Shown here piece by piece: positions 17,612 through 31,484 of a DNA stretch of 64,000 nucleotides; the first letter of the stretch is position 1; each line of letters begins with the position of its first letter. The stretch spans positions 1,116,001-1,180,000 of the forward strand of contig MCFH01000001.1 of assembly GCA_002104945.1 (NCBI GenBank), given 5' to 3'. The notes under the pieces are model-generated. The model saw only the letters and a list, made by a program, of their open reading frames with translations. It was not told the origin of the DNA and searched no databases. Origin of the DNA: Piromyces finnis (taxonomy: Eukaryota > Neocallimastigomycota > Neocallimastigomycetes > Neocallimastigales > Neocallimastigaceae). A program made the translations under genes and the position numbers.

Positions 17612-18764
17612 AATAAATAATAAATAAAAATAAAAAATATATATATATATAAAAATATAAATATAAAATAAAATAAAATAATTATTAAAGTTGCATAAAA
17701 GTTCAATGAACTCTGCAATTTGTACTGTGTGGGATTGGTCCCTACTTAATAAATTAAATGAAATAAAAAAGAGAAGTAACATCAGGTATGATAATAGTAT
17801 GGTGTCTACTAAAACTCCCATGAGCTAATAATGATTTCATTTGAAGGAACATTAACATTGAACCCTGTGTACGGAACATTAGGAATGTTCCTTTGCCATA
17901 TCGGTACGACGTCGGCGCTCTTGATGACGTTAGGTGTCCTACTAAACCTATCAAAAAGTAACCTCATTGAGCTACAAATGATAAGGATTGTTTTAGTAAG
18001 AAAAGCCGCGAGACCCTCTACCTATGAAACATGAGACCCCGATGAACTGTAAAGCTGTTCATTCAAATGTCATTGTTCTGCCTTATTGATTTGTAGCTCA
18101 TCATAAGCTAAAGTTCCACCAAAAAGGAATGTAAAAATATAGTTATAAATTGTTTTTCTTACTTCCATTTCAGGGAGTAAGTAAATGATAAATTGATTAT
18201 TGTATTTATTTTTGAAAATGGGTAAAAAGATCGTTAAGAAAGCTAAGTGAAGAAGTTCTGTATTCAGAGAATGCGGGTCATTCAAAAATCTAATGATAAA
18301 AAGATTGTTCATCCTATCTGCAACATGGACAGACACGAGGGCAGTCAGGAGTAACTCTATTACTGGCAATAGCAATTCTGGTAGTGTTTTCATAACCGTA
18401 TCGAATACAAATAATCCATGTAATTCCTAAATTTAAGTGAGGTTTGTTGAGACTGATATGCATTAGGCGATTTGAATTAAGGAATTTGTTGTTAGTATAT
18501 CTGAGGGCTTTACTTCCATTATTTAGGTATTATTCCAATAATGTTCTCTAATATTCCTTAGTACTTTTAATATTTATTTTCATAAGTTTCTTATGTAGTG
18601 AACAAGATTCTTTGGCCCAAGAATAATGAGACATAGGAGGAATAGATCGGACGAGATCTTTAATAATACAATTTGATTTTCTCCATTTAACAATAGCAAG
18701 AAACCTTTGGGATCGAGTACATACCGTCGATGTAAAATGTTGGGTCTACATAACTAAGGGATCT
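17612..18764 (-). mobile_element. truncated, rearranged LINE family B fragment
   Basis: Minus-strand sequence closely matching part of the family B LINE at 55.1-59.1 kb: its 3' UTR (from about 17612), the C-terminal part of its ORF, and a piece ending in GGGATCT at 18764. Compared with that copy it lacks about 400 bp (join near 18692, equal to 56291-56696), its 3' terminal part and poly(A), and all upstream endonuclease and most reverse transcriptase sequence. Frameshifts disrupt the frame, so it is dead. No target duplication is visible. Confidence 0.85.
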
Positions 18765-19789
18765 TTTTATTTTTTAATACCTTTAACTAATCTTTTTCTT
18801 TATTATACTATTATTTTTTTTCTTCTTTTTTATGAAAAGTTTTTTTTTATTAAAACTCTATAATATCACAAATGTAACTACTACATATAACTTTTTTAAA
18901 TTTTTTATTCATTTTCATTTTGCCAATTCACCAATTGTTTCACTCATTTAAATTCAATTTTAAAATCATTACTTAGATTAGTAAATAATTGATAGTATAT
19001 ATAACTATATAATTATTTATTTTTTTATTTTTATTTTATTAAATAAATAATAAATAATATAATTTTATAATTTGTATTATTTTTTTTTAAATTAACAGGA
19101 TAGTAATTTTAAGAAAGGTATTAAACATTTTAAAAAATAATAATAATGAAAAAAAATACTATATCATAATCTATGTTTATAAATTAAAAAAAAAAATACT
19201 TTTTTAAAAAACTTCAAGTCTATTTCTATAAATTAAAAAAAAAAAGAGGAATACTATTTTAAAATCTATGTCTATAATAATTTTTTTTCTATACTATTTC
19301 TAATAATATATATATGAGTATATATATTAAAAGGTATTATTTTCTTTTAACATCTATCAATCTATATAATTGTTAGATATAATATATATATATATATAAT
19401 ATAAAAAAAGAAAGGTTAATGATATTTATAAAATATAATGGATTTTTTTTTTATTATTCGCTCATCTATAAATATTTATATTGAGTAAAAAAAAAAATAA
19501 AAAAAAAAAAAAGAATATATGAATAAAAAAGAAAAAAAAAAGTTGTGTAGTTTTTAATATTATTTAAATATTAAATCCTTAAAGTATTATTTATAAATAA
19601 ATAAATAAAAAAAAGTACATCATCTATTAATTTTTTTCCCTTGTATAATCCATTTTCTATATTTTTATAAGAAAAAAAAATCTAATACCATTAATTTTTA
19701 TGAATGTATCTATTCCTATTTTTTTAAAAAATATATATATAAATATTATATATATAGTGATCGATTTTTGTTAAAAAAATTTTTTTTTT
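18765..19789. other. AT-rich intergenic region
   Basis: Between the LINE fragment and the 3' end of the unknown membrane-protein gene. Only A/T runs and short AT dinucleotide tracts are seen. Confidence 0.55.
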
Positions 19790-20266
19790 TTAGAATGAAT
19801 TTGTTTTTGTTAATGATAATGTAAAGTTTCTTTTATTCTTTTCATTTTCATGTTTTGTGTGTGATGATAATGATTTACCAAAAGGTATTGTATTAAAGAT
19901 ATCATAACAACGAGGTTTCCAAATAATGGATAAAAATTCTGGATGATATATTGGACGGGAACGAACAGAAATCCCATTAAAAAGTTCAACACCATCCCAA
20001 AACCAAGGATATTTTGGGAAATAAGATAGTTCGCATTGATTTGCTGTTGTTAATACAATACTCACAGAGGAATATAATTTATCTTTATCTACATTTGCCT
20101 CTATAGTATTGTATTTTTTAGCATTTTGTTCGTGATAAAGACTATTTGGATGAAAGATGATTTTTTTATTATAAACATCATAATGAAACTTTGGAAGTTT
20201 AACTTCAGGCAAGGCTGATAGAATAGTCTTTTTTTTCTTTATTTCATTCAATGTTTTATCATAAGA

Positions 20267-20329
<63 letters not shown>

Positions 20330-21311
20330 AATTTTTGTAATATCATTTTCATATAATTCTTGGGTAGGAGGTTCTATTTCATTTTCTGATTTATTCTTAA
20401 TAAGAGAATATTTCCTTCCCTGATGTATTATTTTTATTTTTAATTGATGATAATTTGATACGATGGTATATTGAATTTCATAAAATTGATTTCTTAAAAC
20501 ATTATAAAGAAAAGTTTTATGAATGGGTATAATTTTTATGGATTTTATTTTCTCTGATATCACATTTTGACATGAATTATATTTATTTTGTATTATTAAT
20601 GAACCATTTTTTATCTAATAATGATTATGTTATTAATTTTTTTTTATAAAAATAAAAGTAAATAAAAAAAAAAAACATATAATAAAAATGTAGTATGGTG
20701 GTATATCGGTGGTATTATATGTATTTATATATTCAATTATATTAAAAAAATTGGGTAAAAGAATAAAGCGTTAAAAAAAAGGTATACATTTATATTAAAT
20801 AAAATATAAAAAAAAAAAATTAATATTTTAGCTTCATTTTTTTTTTTTAAATATCATATATGAATTATATAATATACAATAAAATAAAACACACCTTTAA
20901 ATATAATATATCTTTTTTTGATTTATGAATACTATTAGAATATTCGTTAAAATCGTTACTAGATCTATTTTCGGTTTCATGGGTTGTTAACGTATCGGAT
21001 AGGATATTAGTATTAATATTTTCTGAGGATTGAGTAGTTTTGATACTATTTATTTTATATACACTAATATATTTTCTCCATTGTTTTAATTGTTTTATTA
21101 TTTCTTTTACAGATGTAGTTATTCCATTTAATTCTATCTTTCTATTTTCAGACTTTAAATAATATCTATAAACTAAATAGGACAATCCGAAAATAAAAGA
21201 TATCAAACCAAAAATGATTAATGAATGTAAAATGTAAAATGAGGGTAGTAGTGAAGGGTCATGATTAACTATATTTTGTATATTTTGTTCTGAGACTGTA
21301 TTTAGTTTCAT
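19790..21311 (-). CDS. unknown single-pass membrane protein with a poly-Asn tract (2 exons)
   Basis: Exons (minus) 21311-20895 and 20614-19790, intron 280 nt (donor GTGTGT, acceptor TTAG), phase 0; joined 1242 nt, 413 residues. I do not recognise the family. One strong hydrophobic segment lies at about residues 25-47 (FYILHSLIIFGLISFIFGLS) with no cleavable signal before it. A basic stretch and a Ser/Thr/Asn-rich region follow. The second exon encodes a soluble-looking domain interrupted by about 20 consecutive Asn codons. Downstream of the Asn run is a better-ordered, aromatic- and Pro-rich part (LPKFHYDVYNKK, LSYFPKYPWFWDGVELF, RSRPIYHPEF) that looks like a real folded domain. The short N-terminal tail and basic residues after the helix suggest the large part is cytosolic, by the positive-inside rule; this is inference. 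Confidence 0.7.
20267..20329. repeat. ATT microsatellite encoding poly-Asn
   Basis: About 21 uninterrupted ATT units on the plus strand, read as AAT (Asn) codons within exon 2 of the unknown membrane-protein gene. Purity suggests length instability between strains. Confidence 0.95.
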
Positions 21312-22054
21312 TTAAAAAAAAAAGTTTATGTTTTATACTTTGAAAAAGCTTTATATATATATTATTATTATTATTATTATCTAAGTAAAAAGGTTGTTTT
21401 TTTTTTTTATAAAAAGTTAAAAGAATAAAATAGATTTTATTAATTAGTTTATAAAAAAAATCTTTTTTAATATAAAACTATTTGTAATAAGAGGAAGAAT
21501 AAAAAAAAAAAAATAAATAGTTTTATATTTTCTTTATATAATTAAATTTTTACAAAATAAAAGAAAAATTAATGGAAACAAAAATAAAAAAAGAAAAGAA
21601 AGAAAAAAAGAAAAAACTCTTTTAAATATATATTATAATTTTAAAATAATTTTAATCCTATGCCAGGAATTTTAATATTTTTAAAAATTATATATATAAT
21701 TATAAATCAATGTACATGTCTTATATCATTAAATATTACTCTCTTTATTAATATAAAAAGAATAATATAATTTTATGGAAAAAAAATGAACGACTAAATA
21801 AATAATTATTTGGTTTTAAAAAAAAAATAATAATTAAATAAAACAATTCCGATGATAATAATTAATATATTCATTAATTGATACAAAAAAAAAAAAAAGA
21901 TAATTTATAATCTTATTATTAACTTTTTTTTTTCCCTTTCATTTTTAATTAAAATTTAGAATTGAATTTAAACCACATCTGTAACCATTATTTAATATTC
22001 AAAACAAATCTATATAATTTTCATATAAAATAAATTATTATTATTATATAATTG

Positions 22055-22087
<33 letters not shown>

Positions 22088-24554
22088 TTTATTAGTATTA
22101 TTATTTTTATTAGTATTAGTATTAGTAGTAAATAGTATGAATTATTAATTATTATTAATATAGAATTATATTATGAATTAATTAATATAAATATTATTAG
22201 TTCGATGATAATTAGGATGAATATCTAATTAAAGAATTTAATACCTATATTAATATTCGTTTGAATTTATAATTATTATTAGTATATTAATTAATATTTA
22301 AGAAAAGAAAAAAAAGTATATTATTATTATTATATATAATTATAATTCTACTTCAAAAATAGAATTAAAAATTTAAATGATAATCATTAAAAAAATATAT
22401 ATATTTAAATTTTAATTTTAATTTTAATCAGTATAAAAAATAATAATAATAACCTATTTGATTATTTTATATTTTATATATAAATCTATATATACTAAAT
22501 TCATTTTAAAATAAAATTATTCAGCAACAAATCCATATACAGGAAATAGAATCTAATCTAATAAAAACAAAGAACACATTCCATTAAAGTAAATATGGGA
22601 GATTTTTGTATATTTTAAAAGTTTAACTATTAATATTTTTTAATTATTCCAATTAAAAAAATCATTTATACAATGAAAAATTAAACTTTTTAAATTAATT
22701 ATTTTTAAATCTATTTTATTTAATAATAATAATTTGGTAAAAAAAAAAAGAAAAAGAAAAAGATCTGGCCTTAATAATAAAATAAATGAAAAGATTAATA
22801 AAAAAAAATTATACTATCACCACCGTTTTAGAAATTTTAAATAATTTATTAAAACTTTTTTTTTTTTAATAATATTATTAAATAAAATAAAATTAAATAT
22901 TTTTGTAGAAAAAATTTATTATTGATTTTCTAAGACATAGTTATTTTTCTAGATAATTAAATATCTCCAGAAAAAAGGCTAAAGATTAAAAGCTTTAAAA
23001 GGATAGAGTAGAACAAATAATTTTTTTTTTTAAAAAAAAAGTTTATTTTTATCTTTTGAGAAAACCATGTGAAAACTAAAAAAGGAAACCTAATATTTAT
23101 TTAAATATTTAACATTGATGAACATTTAATGAATTGAATTTATATTTATTATAAATAAAAATTCAAAAGATAAAATAAAGGATAAAATAAGAAATATACT
23201 TTTTTTATTAAAAAAAAAAAAAGTATATTTAAAATAAATAATTTAATAAAAAAATATATCACACAACATCTTTTCTTATAATATATTACCACAAAAAAAA
23301 AAAAAAAAACGTTATAAAATTTATCTATGAAAGAATTAAAAATAATACACTTTTAAAAAATAATAAAACTAAAATTACTACCTATATGAATACTGGATTT
23401 TAATTTTAATTTTAATTTTTTTTTTTTTTAAATCTTTATTTCGTTTTTTTATTTTTAGTTGTTTTTTTTTTTTTTTTTTTCTATTTTTTTTTTTTTATGA
23501 CTAAAAATGAATAAGTAAATCACGTTTTGAAGGCTTTTTTTTTTTTTTTTTTAAATTAGTATGAGAATTATCTTTTAATTCCTTTCCTTTCTTTTCTTTC
23601 TTTTCTTTTTTTTTTTTTTTTTTAAAAAAAAATTACATAAAAAAAATTAAATATCGAATAAATAAATTAAAAATTAAACTGTAGATTTAGGGTAAATGAA
23701 TTAAAAAAAATGGGAAAGAAAAATAAATTTGGTTTTTTTTTTTTTTGTTGTTGTTTTTTGTTTTTGAGATGAGGATATAGTTTAATTTATAAAAAGTAAG
23801 TCATTTTTTTTTTCAACTTTTTATTTTTTTAAAAAATAAAACTAGTTGAAAAATAACAAATGAATACCTTTTTTTTTTTTTTTCAATTAATAATAATTAA
23901 TAATAATATAATAAACCAAATGGTTATCTTTTTTTTTTTTTTTTATTTTGTGGGTATGAAATAATTTATAAATATATTTTTTTTAATGAATTATTAATGA
24001 CGAGTATTAGAGAATAATTCATTCTGTCATCATTTTGTTTTTTTTTTTTTTTTTCTTGTTTTTTTTTTATATTATTATTATTTTTATATACTTTTTCTTT
24101 CCGTTTTTTTTTTTAAAAAAAAATATTCTTAAAAAATTTATATTATTAAAATTCATGGGTTTTGTTTTTATTGTAAATAATTTATGTTTAAATTAAAAAA
24201 AAATTATAATTTATTATAAATAAACTTGTGTAATTTGGTTAAAATTTTAATAGATTAAAAAACACCTTTTCTTATTTAAACAATTTAAAAAAAATGATAT
24301 TATTATCTATTTGAAAAACTGAAAAAAAAAATTCGATAGTAAAAGTGTCAAATTATATATATCTATAAATACTTTTTTTTTTTAAACAAAAAAAAACTAT
24401 ATATAATATTGATTTATATTTTTTTTTCAGTTTTTAATAATCATTTCATTTAAATATTATATAATTAATAAATAAAAAAAGAAAAGGTTTTTTATTTTTA
24501 ATTAATAAGAATCATCATTTATATTCTATAGTTTAAATCTAGAGGCCTTTTACT
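21312..24554. other. AT-rich region with a cluster of long T runs
   Basis: No gene seen. The part 23.4-24.1 kb has about ten T runs of 12-20 nt in one strand. An ATT/ATTTTT stretch occurs at 22055-22135. It lies upstream of the unknown membrane-protein gene and downstream of the RGS gene, both on the minus strand. Confidence 0.55.
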
Positions 24555-26393
24555 TTAGCTCATCAACTTTACAGATTTCATAAACTTTTTAAATGGATTT
24601 GGATTATTCTTTCCACCGGAAGAACGACTAACGCCACTGTTAAGTGATCCATAATTATCTAAACGGAAGGAAGCAATTGGTATTGGTGGTGTAGTAATCA
24701 TTTGGTATTGTTGTCCTTGACTATCTGTATTAATAGATATTTGGACATCTTGTAATATACGTTGGCTGTTTGGTGAGGTTGAAAGATGTTTATATGGATC
24801 TTCATTTATATTTTGAATATATTGAATTGGTGGTCGGAAAACACAAACTTCACCTGGAACTGATTCATCATCAAAATCAAGTTCTAAGAAAGCTCTTATA
24901 AATTCGTGAGTTAAAGCGTAAATAAGTCTATTTCTTTGAACGTTTGAGAAATGTAACATTTGTTCTGGGGAAATAGACATCTTACGTTCACCTTGATTAT
25001 TATTTTCAGCGTTCATATTCATTATTTCTTCATCAGCTTCTAATTCTCTCTTTCTTTTATCTAAATAACTAGTTAATAATCTGATGGCATTAATTTTGTA
25101 TTCTTCACCATATACATTGGTATTATCTAATTCATCAATCATTTGACGCTTAATATCACTTCTATTAAATTTTGCATAGGAGGATTCCATCAAGGCAAAG
25201 ACAGCTTCTCTTGCTTTATCAAAGACAGTGGTTAAATTACATGTCTTGCTATTTAATTGATTAAGAATATCTCTTCTTATTTTTTCATCAATATTGACTT
25301 CAATTTTACTTGAAGCATCTAAATAGGTTATGTAAATATATTGAGCAGCCTTGAGTTGAGCCTTGGCGTTTTCAAACATAAATATTTTGTATTGTTCGAT
25401 TTCAAGGTAAAAGAATAAATTTTCACAACAATAATCTTCGATAAGAGTGTGAAGGAAGTAGCAAAGTGGTACCTTACTCTTAAGCATAGCTTTTAAACCA
25501 TGTACAAGGATTTCTCCTACAGATACGTCTAAGCCTTCTTCATTATATTTATTGAAACTTTGATTATTTTGAGGTACTGGAGTAGAACTACTACTATTAA
25601 TACTAGTTTGGCTCATACTTGGACTTTGATATTGTTGTTTATTTATTCTATTTGATTTTTTGCCACTATTGCTACCTTCTCTTGCCATTAAATCTCTACG
25701 ATCGTTATCGCTGTAGGTTTCGTCATCAGAATTATATTTATCAGCACTATCTATTCTTTTATGACTTTTCTTTGGTTTTTCATAGATATGCATATCTCCA
25801 GATGACTTCATTTTTCTGTGTTTATGAAGATTTTTAGAACCAAAATTAGGTGAAAGATTACTATCCAACTTTCTATCATTTAAACTTAAATTACCCATTG
25901 ATCCGGTGATATCATTTCTAGAATTATACTCACCTCTTGGATCTCTTGGAACCATTTTACGAATAGAACTTGAAAGTTCTGAAGGTTTATTTAATACTGT
26001 TTCTGATTTTGTTTTTTCAATTTTTAAGTTATCCATTTCTCTTCTTTGATGATTCAATTGTTGTTGTTGTTGACAATATTGAATACTTTTTTGAATATCT
26101 TCTTGGTGTTTTTGTAATTGATATTTTAATTCTTGATTTTGTTTATAATATTTTTGTTTCTGGTATGCTTGTTGATAATCATCCATACTAGAACTTTTGT
26201 AATTTAAACTATCTTCTCTTTTATCATAAGTAGTTGTTGGTGGAGGAGCCATTGCAAATCCTGGTGAATTTTTTGATTGTTTTATTGAATTTAATACAGC
26301 ACTATCTGAATCGATATTTCTATGTTGTATTCTGTATTTCTTTGGATTACTAAATCTATTATAAGTTATATGATTTAATTCTTCATTATCCAT
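24555..26393 (-). CDS. RGS-domain protein (regulator of G-protein signalling)
   Basis: A single 612-residue reading frame with no intron. The N-terminal 280 residues are low complexity: a Gln-rich coiled region around residues 70-115, then Ser/Asn/basic-rich sequence (KSHKRIDSADKYNSDDE). Residues about 295-412 form an RGS box, with LIEDYCCENLFFYLEIEQY (helix with the ENLxFxL-like signature), YITYLDASSKIEVNID, and FDKAREAVFALMESSYAKF at its end. RGS proteins speed GTP hydrolysis by G-alpha subunits and so shut down GPCR signalling. The tail is Ser/Pro-rich and ends in a basic patch (NPFKKFMKSVKLMS) that could bind membrane. No DEP, GGL or transmembrane segment is seen, which separates it from yeast Sst2/FlbA and Rgs2-type proteins. 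The partner G-alpha is not in the window. Confidence 0.88.
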   Translation of the reverse strand: MDNEELNHITYNRFSNPKKYRIQHRNIDSDSAVLNSIKQSKNSPGFAMAPPPTTTYDKREDSLNYKSSSMDDYQQAYQKQKYYKQNQELKYQLQKHQEDIQKSIQYCQQQQQLNHQRREMDNLKIEKTKSETVLNKPSELSSSIRKMVPRDPRGEYNSRNDITGSMGNLSLNDRKLDSNLSPNFGSKNLHKHRKMKSSGDMHIYEKPKKSHKRIDSADKYNSDDETYSDNDRRDLMAREGSNSGKKSNRINKQQYQSPSMSQTSINSSSSTPVPQNNQSFNKYNEEGLDVSVGEILVHGLKAMLKSKVPLCYFLHTLIEDYCCENLFFYLEIEQYKIFMFENAKAQLKAAQYIYITYLDASSKIEVNIDEKIRRDILNQLNSKTCNLTTVFDKAREAVFALMESSYAKFNRSDIKRQMIDELDNTNVYGEEYKINAIRLLTSYLDKRKRELEADEEIMNMNAENNNQGERKMSISPEQMLHFSNVQRNRLIYALTHEFIRAFLELDFDDESVPGEVCVFRPPIQYIQNINEDPYKHLSTSPNSQRILQDVQISINTDSQGQQYQMITTPPIPIASFRLDNYGSLNSGVSRSSGGKNNPNPFKKFMKSVKLMS

Positions 26394-27976
26394 TATAAAT
26401 ATTAATAATTGGTTATTATATTATTACTTTTTATTAATAATAAATTTTTTTTTAGAAAATTAAAAATTAATATTAAATAATAATAATATTCCCAATAAAG
26501 ACAAATTTATATATTAAAAATATACATATACATAATAAATATATATTAAAAACTTTGTTAACAAATTATGTTACCAATATTAAAATTTTCATATTATTTT
26601 CTTCTATTTTTATTATACTACATTCATCATAGTTTACTAATATAATATGAAAACATAAAAAAATAAATAAAATACTTTAAGTTTTTCAATTAGTTACCTT
26701 TTTTTTTTCTTTTATTTTTTTTTTCTTGTTGTAATAAATCTGTAGTTTTTTTTTTTTTTAATGATTAATCAATTTAAATTCTATAATTACTCAATTTTAA
26801 AAAAAAAAAAAAAGAAAATTACTTCCTTCTTGTTTATATATAATATTTATTTTATTATGTAAAATAGATAAATTTAATTTTATATCATAAACAATATATA
26901 TTTAATATATGTTAATATATTACATTTATATTTATATTAATTTATTAAACAATATTAATAGTAGAATAAAGAAATTAATATAGTAAAAACTATATATTAA
27001 TATAATAAAAAAATTTTTTATATCAAGTTTAATATCATGAATTGTTATACAGCCTTTTCCTTTTTTAATATAAATTTATTATATTTAAATAAATTGCCGT
27101 AATATTTATTAATATATTAATTATAATTATAATGATTTTAATAACAGTAATTAATATATTTTTAATATATTTACATAATATTAATTTATTTATTATATAT
27201 ATTAAAATATTTATACAATTTATTATAATATATTGAATTTTTATAATTTTTTTTTATATATTAATGATATAATTCATCACAAAATAACTTTTAATTATCT
27301 TAATTCATATATAAACTTTATTATCAATAATTAAAATACCACTACTTTTTACCATGCAACCTTTTTTTATAGGCACAATTTCAAAACTATAAAGCTTAAA
27401 TTATAATTAAAAAAAATTGTTCGTTTATAATAAAAAAGTTTTATTATAAATAAACAATAGACATCAATTATTTTACATAATAACAAGTGTTACCATCACA
27501 ATAATTCTTTATAGAAATGTAGCATTTATTAATAAATTTAATGTAACATAGATGATATATTCAATACTGTATATTATTAATAATAATTATTAAACAAAAA
27601 AAAAAAGAAATGATATAATATATATTTTATATATTTTATATTATCTAAGGTAGATTTAGGTAAAAACGTAGAAAAACTTCAAGATAGTACATAAGAAAAA
27701 ATATATATAAAAAAAAGTTAAACATTTTTTACAATGAATAATAATAATCAATAGAAATATAATAAATCAGGTGCTTATATAAAAGAAGAAATAAATATAA
27801 GCCAATATAATGGGTAATAATGAATAATGTATTAAAAATAGTTCAATTTTTTTAAATCAATGTTTTTTGATTAGGCCATATTGAATTAAGTTATTTTTGT
27901 TATTTGTTTGTTTATTTGTTATTTACACATGTTTTTTATAGGATATTTTTATGGGTTATTTATTTTTGTTATTCTA

Positions 27977-28142
<166 letters not shown>

Positions 28143-31100
28143 TATACTTTTTATTTTTTTTTAATCTATTCAAAAATTATTTAAAAATTAATTTAAAATA
28201 AATATGATTTAAAGTTTATTAATCAACTTATAAAAATATAATAATTACAATTATAAATTTGTGAAGATGACTATATTATATTAAATATAAATTAAATTTA
28301 ATATATATAATTTATTAGTATTGAATAATTAAATTTAATTTTTTTTTAGATTTCAGAAACATCTTTTAAAAAAACTTTATTCAATTATCCCATAAACAAA
28401 TGTATTTTTAATTCTATTCATTTATAACTATAATCTTAAATTTATAATACTTTATTTCCCTTAAAAAAAAAAGAATAATAAATAAAAAGGTTTTATAAAA
28501 GGATAAATTTTTGAACAATTAAAAATGACTTTTATCTAATACTTTTTTAATTTAAAAAAGGAAAAATAAATAAATGAAAAAACAATTAAAAATTATTATG
28601 AATTAAACTTTAATATTGTAAATTTTGTATTACATTACATAATCCAATTTTATTATAATTTTAATAAAAAAAAACATATTATTCTAATGATGATTTATTA
28701 TCATTCAACCAAACTTTTTGTTGAATGAGAGTCAATAGATAGGGCAATAATCATACTGCTTAACATTATAGTAATAATAATTATCTATATTATTTGGTAT
28801 TCTAAAATAATGAGATAGATACTAATAAACATTTATACTTTTGATATTATAGTAATAATAATTTATATATATCTATATTAATTATATTAATTATACTAGT
28901 AATCTTTTTTAAATTTAAACACTATAAATGTCAATCTTTGATATAAAATTGTACAATACTAATATTACTTATTATAATTAATATTGCATGAATTTATAAT
29001 ATTATTCAATAATGCATATTACTGGCCGGCTTTTTTTTTTTATTTATTATTATTTTATTTTCTCTTTTTATTTTGATCAATTTAATTTATGATAATGTAT
29101 CCAAATCTTTAATAATATACAATAATAATTCTTTGGTAGCAACAAATAAAACTATAAATTTCATTACTATTTTTTTTTTAAACAATGCATCCCTTTTTAC
29201 TTGAAATTATAATTTCATTTAAAATAAAACATCATCATACTTTTCTTTAAACTATTGTTATTATGTTCATTATGCTTTGTTGTTTGATGCCACTTTTTCA
29301 TTATTATTAATTCTTTTATTATTAACAAAATATTATTACAAAAAAGGGATAATAAGCAATTTAATATTACGATAGAGTTTCGTATGATAATAATTATTAT
29401 ACAAAAAAGATGATTTTTACATAAAGATCAATATTACATAAATAAATAGGTTTATTATGTGACATATTAATTATAATAACTTTTTACATTTATTATTTTG
29501 GGAAATAAAAAAAACTTTTAATAAAAAAAAAACTAAAAATAAAAAAAAGTTGACCAATATTTTATTCCTACCATTCTTTATATAAACCTTAAAAAATAAG
29601 AATTTCATTTTAATATTACATAAAATAGATATTATAGGAAATAAAAAAAATAATTAAAAAAAAAAGGATAAAAATATTAAAACGGCAAAAAAAAACAATT
29701 ACTTTAAAATCTCCATATAAATAAATTAAAGGAAACCTCTATTATCACCCAGTATATATTTAATCTTGATAAATAAAAGACTTTTAATACAAAGATTAAC
29801 ACTTATAATCAGTAAGAAAAAAAAAGAAAGACTTGTTTATCATCATCAATAAAAGTAATTATAAATTTAAAATGGCCAGGATAAATGTTGATTATTATTA
29901 GTTTTGTTAAGCTATAACAATTTTATTCCTTTTTTTTTTTGGTTTAGTTCATGCTATAAAAAGAAATATTTATTGGCAAATGAATATAAAACATATGAAT
30001 AACATTTTTGTTCAGTTCTTTGTGTAATTTAATTTAGATTTTAATTAATTCCAACTAAATTAAATTTAATTTAATTCTATTATTAATTAAAGTTTATTAG
30101 ATATTAATATATTTGTTTATTTTAATATACAGTTATAAATAGGTGTGAATAAATATTAATATGTGACACTCAATTTATTAATATAATATTAATATTATTA
30201 AACACATGGACTTTAAACGGTATCAATTGAATGTAACACAAAATAAATTACTTTTTAATATTGTTGATTAAACAATAGTATTACTATTTTCATTAAAATA
30301 AATTTTATTTTATATTATTTTTAAATCATAATGACTTCATTTTTTGATATTAAAATCATTGATGTTGTATGGAGGACAAAGATTTTATATTGATTTAGAT
30401 CATAAATGTAACAATAAAAAAAAATAGATTAAATTGTCATATGATTTTTTAGTTCATGTGTGAAACAAAAAAAATTGACTTGAAATTGTTTCTTTTTTTT
30501 TTTTTTAATTCTTATGAAATGGTTAAGCAATTTTCTTTCTACTCTTTTTTATTTTAGTAAAATAAAATAAAATAAAAAAAAGAAAGAAATCTATAGTTTA
30601 GTCTTTTAGCTATATTTTTCATTTTAATCATTATTTATTTAAAGTATTTACTTATTTTAATGGTAAATATCTTTATTAACCATTTATATGTGTCATCGGA
30701 AATGCTAATAAATAATACATTAAAGCTTTTAATGGTATAAATAATAATTATGTGAATAAAAGATATTAAAACAACATTGTGATTTTTATTATGTCCCTCA
30801 TTCCAATGATCCTTTTATATTTTAGCAAGCAAAATATCATTGTGTTATACATTAAATACAATTTTAATATTCTGATTTTTTTTTTCAAAAAATGTTTTTA
30901 TAATAAAAAAAATAAATGTAACATCATATTAATTATAGATAAATAGTTGATTCAAGATCTATATTAGTATCTATCATAACTAATCAAAAAAGGAATTAAT
31001 CCTAACATTTTATTTCTATATTTCTATGAATGAAAATGAATGTTATAAGCAAAACTATGAGTTTATTCATTAGAATATTATATATAATAATGTTATTATC

Positions 31101-31234
31101 AAATAATAACACTTTTTAAAATTGGTTGTTTTTTTTTTAAAGAAAAAATTAGTAATACAGAAATAGATCGGACAATAATTTAATTTTTTAATAATGTTAA
31201 TGTGGTGTAGAAACCATAAAAACAAAAAATTTAA

Positions 31235-31395
31235 TTTATTTATTTGTTTACTTATTTATTTATTTATTCATTCATTCATTTATTTATTTATTTGTTTATT
31301 TATTTATTTGTTTATTTATTTATTTGTTTATTTATTCATTCATTCATTCATTCATTCATTCATTTATTTATTTGTTTGTTTATTTATTTATTTGT

Positions 31396-31466
<71 letters not shown>

Positions 31467-31484
31467 TTTATTCATTCATTTATT
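31235..31484. repeat. ATTT tetranucleotide satellite with GTTT, ATTC and AGTT variants
   Basis: About 250 bp of TTTA-type units, with blocks of variant units (GTTT, CATT runs near 31335-31364, and an AGTT run near 31437-31465). The block structure suggests slippage after point mutation. Frames reading as repeated Tyr-Leu-Phe-Ile are artefacts. Confidence 0.93.

Noticed and set aside
31194-31447. Plus-strand frames with repeated Tyr-Leu-Phe-Ile
   Set aside because: Artefact of the ATTT repeat; all frames stay open because the unit lacks stops in this direction.
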